Below are positions 21,962-23,606 of a stretch of 23,606 bases of DNA, in pieces. Each line of letters starts with the position of its first letter. The stretch's first letter is position 1. The translations under genes were made by a program, and so were the position numbers. Location of the stretch: positions 1-23,606 of the IMG/VR virus record IMGVR_UViG_3300017963_002072. One strand, written 5' to 3'. This DNA is from a virus. The notes beneath the pieces were generated by a model. It saw nothing but the letters and a program-made list of their open reading frames with translations, ran no database searches and was not told where the DNA came from.

Positions 21962-22323
21962 TTTTCTGATTCTTTAATTGTTTTTTTGTAACTGATTCCC
22001 AACCAACGATAAAATCCATCAATCTCATTGAGTGTTACTCTGCCAACATTTCTATACTTTTTCCAATCCATCCTTCGTATATTCAGCAGTTCCCTTCCCT
22101 TAATATTTTTTGGAAATGCACTTCTGATTACGTTATATGCTCTAATGCTGAATACATTCCCTGATTCTTCATATTCATCAGCCAAATCAACAACCGGTTT
22201 ATCCAACTGTGCAACAATTCTTTCAACTATCGGATCCGGTGCTGTCCTGGATCCATTGATTGGATTCTCTTTCCAATCTCGATCTCTTACTTCCATCCAG
22301 GCAAGATCAAATGCTTCCTTCAT
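21958..22323 (-). CDS. RNA polymerase alpha-CTD-like protein or C-terminal part of an interrupted MazG fusion, up to 121 aa
   Basis: ATG 22321-22323 has AGGGATTCACA upstream, so a stand-alone start is possible, but the frame is continuous (after one TAA) with the upstream MazG-like gene. The first ~20 residues (MKEAFDLAWMEVRDRDWKEN) are the usual C-terminal helix of the MazG domain. Residues ~40-112 align by eye with the E. coli alpha-CTD: KPVVDLA, IRAYNVIRSAF, LLNIRRMDWKKYRNVGRVTL and NEIDGF. R61, N64, N92, G94 and T97 correspond to the DNA-contacting R265, N268, N294, G296 and S299, while the K298 position is V96. A DNA- or RNA polymerase-binding role is inferred. Confidence 0.65.
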   Translation of the reverse strand: MKEAFDLAWMEVRDRDWKENPINGSRTAPDPIVERIVAQLDKPVVDLADEYEESGNVFSIRAYNVIRSAFPKNIKGRELLNIRRMDWKKYRNVGRVTLNEIDGFYRWLGISYKKTIKESEK

Positions 22324-22404
22324 TGTGAATCCCTGAGAATCACAATAGTTGATCAGATATATAAGCAGATCTCCAACACCATCTTTAATCCTGTATTCAC
22401 ATTA
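22324..22404 (-). other. In-frame TAA interrupting a MazG-like domain
   Basis: Codon 202 of the frame starting at 23007 is TAA (22402-22404). Codons 203-228 then read CEYRIKDGVGDLLIYLINYC and DSQGFT, the missing second half of the MazG fold, and lead in the same frame to the alpha-CTD-like segment. If read through, the product would be 349 residues. TAA is an ordinary stop for other genes here (terS, decoration protein, nozzle-like gene), so a general code change is ruled out. Confidence 0.75.
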
Positions 22405-23007
22405 TTCTTTATCCCTGCCAATTCTAATTCCCTGCTCTCGTTTTAGGTGAACGTGTGCGATCTCTCCAAGTTCTTCCATCATGCCAAGTAGCAATCTGTA
22501 TCCAACAGTTTTTCCCAATTGATTAATCATTTCTACAATGTTTTGTCCTTTGATTGTTTCTGGATCAGTATTATCCTGGTCGTTTCCTTTTCTATAAACA
22601 TTGAGCATGAATTGCAGATCTGAAATCATCTTAATTGCAGCAATAGGAAAGTGCTCACCAAAGTTTTTCTTATTCCATTGAACAACATCTTCTTCCTGAA
22701 TGCCATCATGAACTGTTACTATTCCATTTGTTCCGTTGTTAAGCATATTCAGCAGCTTTCGATTTTCTTCTTCAAGTTTCCTGTTCTTTTCCATTAACTT
22801 ACCTGCTGCTGTATTAGTTTGATCAAACAATGCTGCTTTCTGATGATCAGTATGAAATTGATCATTCATTCCGATCAGTTCACTTACTCTGTTTTCAAGT
22901 TCCTGATTATCCTTAGTTAATTCATTGATTGTATCCTGTAAGGATCTAACCTTTTCTTCCAGGAAATTGATATACAGTTCACTATCAATATTGATTATTC
23001 CACTCAT
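22402..23007 (-). CDS. Coiled-coil protein with N-terminal half of a MazG-like NTP pyrophosphohydrolase domain, 201 aa
   Basis: ATG 23005-23007 overlaps the previous TGA (ATGA) and has AGGAAGGATAATAAC upstream. Residues ~10-90 are coiled coil (FLEEKVRSLQDTINELTKDN, MEKNRKLEEENRKLL). Residues ~108-195 resemble phage MazG-like proteins: VVQWNKKNFGE, then after a ~45-residue insertion LLLGMMEELGEIAHVHLKRE and QGIR. The EExxE metal motif is E178, E179, E182. The frame stops at TAA 22402-22404 straight after GRDKE. The rest of the domain (IKDGVGDLLIYLINYC, with D209 and D213) follows in the same frame. As it stands the product lacks the second metal site and probably is not an active pyrophosphohydrolase. 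Confidence 0.75.
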   Translation of the reverse strand: MSGIINIDSELYINFLEEKVRSLQDTINELTKDNQELENRVSELIGMNDQFHTDHQKAALFDQTNTAAGKLMEKNRKLEEENRKLLNMLNNGTNGIVTVHDGIQEEDVVQWNKKNFGEHFPIAAIKMISDLQFMLNVYRKGNDQDNTDPETIKGQNIVEMINQLGKTVGYRLLLGMMEELGEIAHVHLKREQGIRIGRDKE

Positions 23008-23606
23008 ATAGTTATTATCCTTCCTTTCTTTTTTGTTTTAACAATTGGATCTTTCCTGCCATCAACAATAACTGAACTCCAAAGGAATCCTTCATCCATT
23101 GTCATGTTTCGTGGATCATACCAAAAAGATCTTTTCACATGTCCATCAATTCTATACCAGGTTGAGATCTGAAAGAATTCTGCATCATTGTATCCTTCCT
23201 TAATCTGTGTTTTGAATCCAACTTTATTCATTAACCTGGCAAGTTTCATTGCTGTCCATTCTGATATGTGGTCCCATTCAGGCAATCTTTGATAATCCAA
23301 ATATTCCTTTTTCGGATGCAGCATATCCGGAACAGCAATCCGGATCCTTCCACCATACACCAAGTATTTATAGATCAGCTTCAATGCAACTTCACAATTC
23401 ATTTCATTCATATGCTCAAACACATGTTCAGCTAAGATCCTGTTTATAACCGGCATTCCTTCAAACTCTCCAAGTGCTACTTCTTCATCATATCTTGGAA
23501 TTTTGTAATCAAAATATTCCTTCCAATGATCTTCATTGGTTATATCAAAATAACTTTGTTCTGTTGAGATCCATCCAGGATAACGATCACCGGATGCACC
23601 AACAAC
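23004..23606 (-). CDS. SAM-dependent methyltransferase, class I (5' end beyond window)
   Basis: The frame is open to the right edge, 200 codons visible; the ATG at 23454-23456 is internal. The visible start VVGASGDRYPGWISTEQSYF, followed by DITNED, corresponds to motif I (V-G-A-S-G) and the acidic end of strand 2 in predicted SAM-dependent methyltransferases of the COG4627-like group. Next comes INRILAEHVFEHMNEMNCE, matching the A/S-H-V-x-E-H motif IV, then LIYKYLVYGGRIRIAVPDML, the post-motif strand with a typical P-D. The C-terminus has YNDAEFFQISTWYRIDGHVK. In these families targets are often sugars or small molecules; the substrate here is unknown. Stop TGA overlaps the next start. Confidence 0.8.
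   Translation of the reverse strand, partial: VVGASGDRYPGWISTEQSYFDITNEDHWKEYFDYKIPRYDEEVALGEFEGMPVINRILAEHVFEHMNEMNCEVALKLIYKYLVYGGRIRIAVPDMLHPKKEYLDYQRLPEWDHISEWTAMKLARLMNKVGFKTQIKEGYNDAEFFQISTWYRIDGHVKRSFWYDPRNMTMDEGFLWSSVIVDGRKDPIVKTKKKGRIITI

Noticed and set aside
22402-22404. Genome-wide reassignment of TAA to a sense codon
   Set aside because: Several solid genes end at TAA, some in TAATG overlaps (terS/terL, the 119-residue gene), so TAA is a normal stop here.
23004-23456. A 150-residue methyltransferase starting at ATG 23454-23456
   Set aside because: The frame stays open to the window edge and the extra 50 codons contain the SAM-binding VGASG motif, so this ATG is internal and the gene is truncated by the window.
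1-23606. tRNA genes, CRISPR arrays, insertion sequences, integrase or attachment sites
   Set aside because: No cloverleaf with CCA end, spaced direct repeats, transposase motifs or tyrosine/serine recombinase motifs were seen on either strand.

Overview
The window is a stretch of AT-rich tailed-phage (or prophage) genome. Every gene I can support lies on the minus strand, so transcription runs from the right end (23606) towards the left end (1). Recognisable families include a two-subunit terminase, a roughly 715-residue P22-like portal, an acidic scaffold, an N4-gp56-like major capsid protein, tail adaptor-type proteins and a large nozzle/hub-like protein. No tail tube, sheath or clear tape-measure gene is seen, which suggests a short-tailed (podovirus-like) virion. 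The host is uncertain. Signal peptides ending FA|Q and a Kre9/KNH-type Ig repeat, common in secreted proteins of Ignavibacteria and relatives, point to the Bacteroidota/Chlorobiota (FCB) side. Strong AAGGAG-type ribosome sites before most genes argue against a Bacteroidia-like host.

Right part (23606-21055): a tightly overlapping cluster of small accessory genes. It holds a 5'-truncated SAM-dependent methyltransferase, a coiled-coil/MazG-like gene whose domain is cut by an in-frame TAA, an RNA polymerase alpha-CTD-like domain in the same frame after that stop, an unknown 88-residue protein, a zinc-ribbon protein and two small membrane proteins.

Control region (21054-20692, no gene): a 15-bp palindrome, an 85-nt bulged inverted repeat, a candidate promoter, a strong intrinsic terminator (9-bp stem plus T7), then a second candidate promoter and the terminase small-subunit ribosome site. 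A promoter followed at once by a terminator ahead of the late genes resembles Q-type late antitermination control.

Late operon (20691-1): TerS, TerL, a doubtful 95-residue ORF, portal, a small secreted-type protein, scaffold, major capsid protein, a small putative decoration protein, a hairpin terminator, then a charged protein, two adaptor/connector-type proteins, the 847-residue hub/nozzle-like protein, two signal-peptide proteins (169 and 903 residues), a small beta-rich protein, a C1q/TNF-like jelly-roll protein, a degenerate GNAT protein, two uncharacterised virion-type proteins and a partial putative ejection protein.

The most unusual features are these. (i) Five proteins of the virion-morphogenesis block, including the major capsid protein itself, start with Sec-type hydrophobic signal sequences behind strong ribosome sites. 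(ii) A MazG domain is interrupted by one in-frame TAA and runs on in frame into an alpha-CTD-like domain. (iii) The late control region is dense with structure. (iv) GATC and CCWGG words are strongly over-represented.
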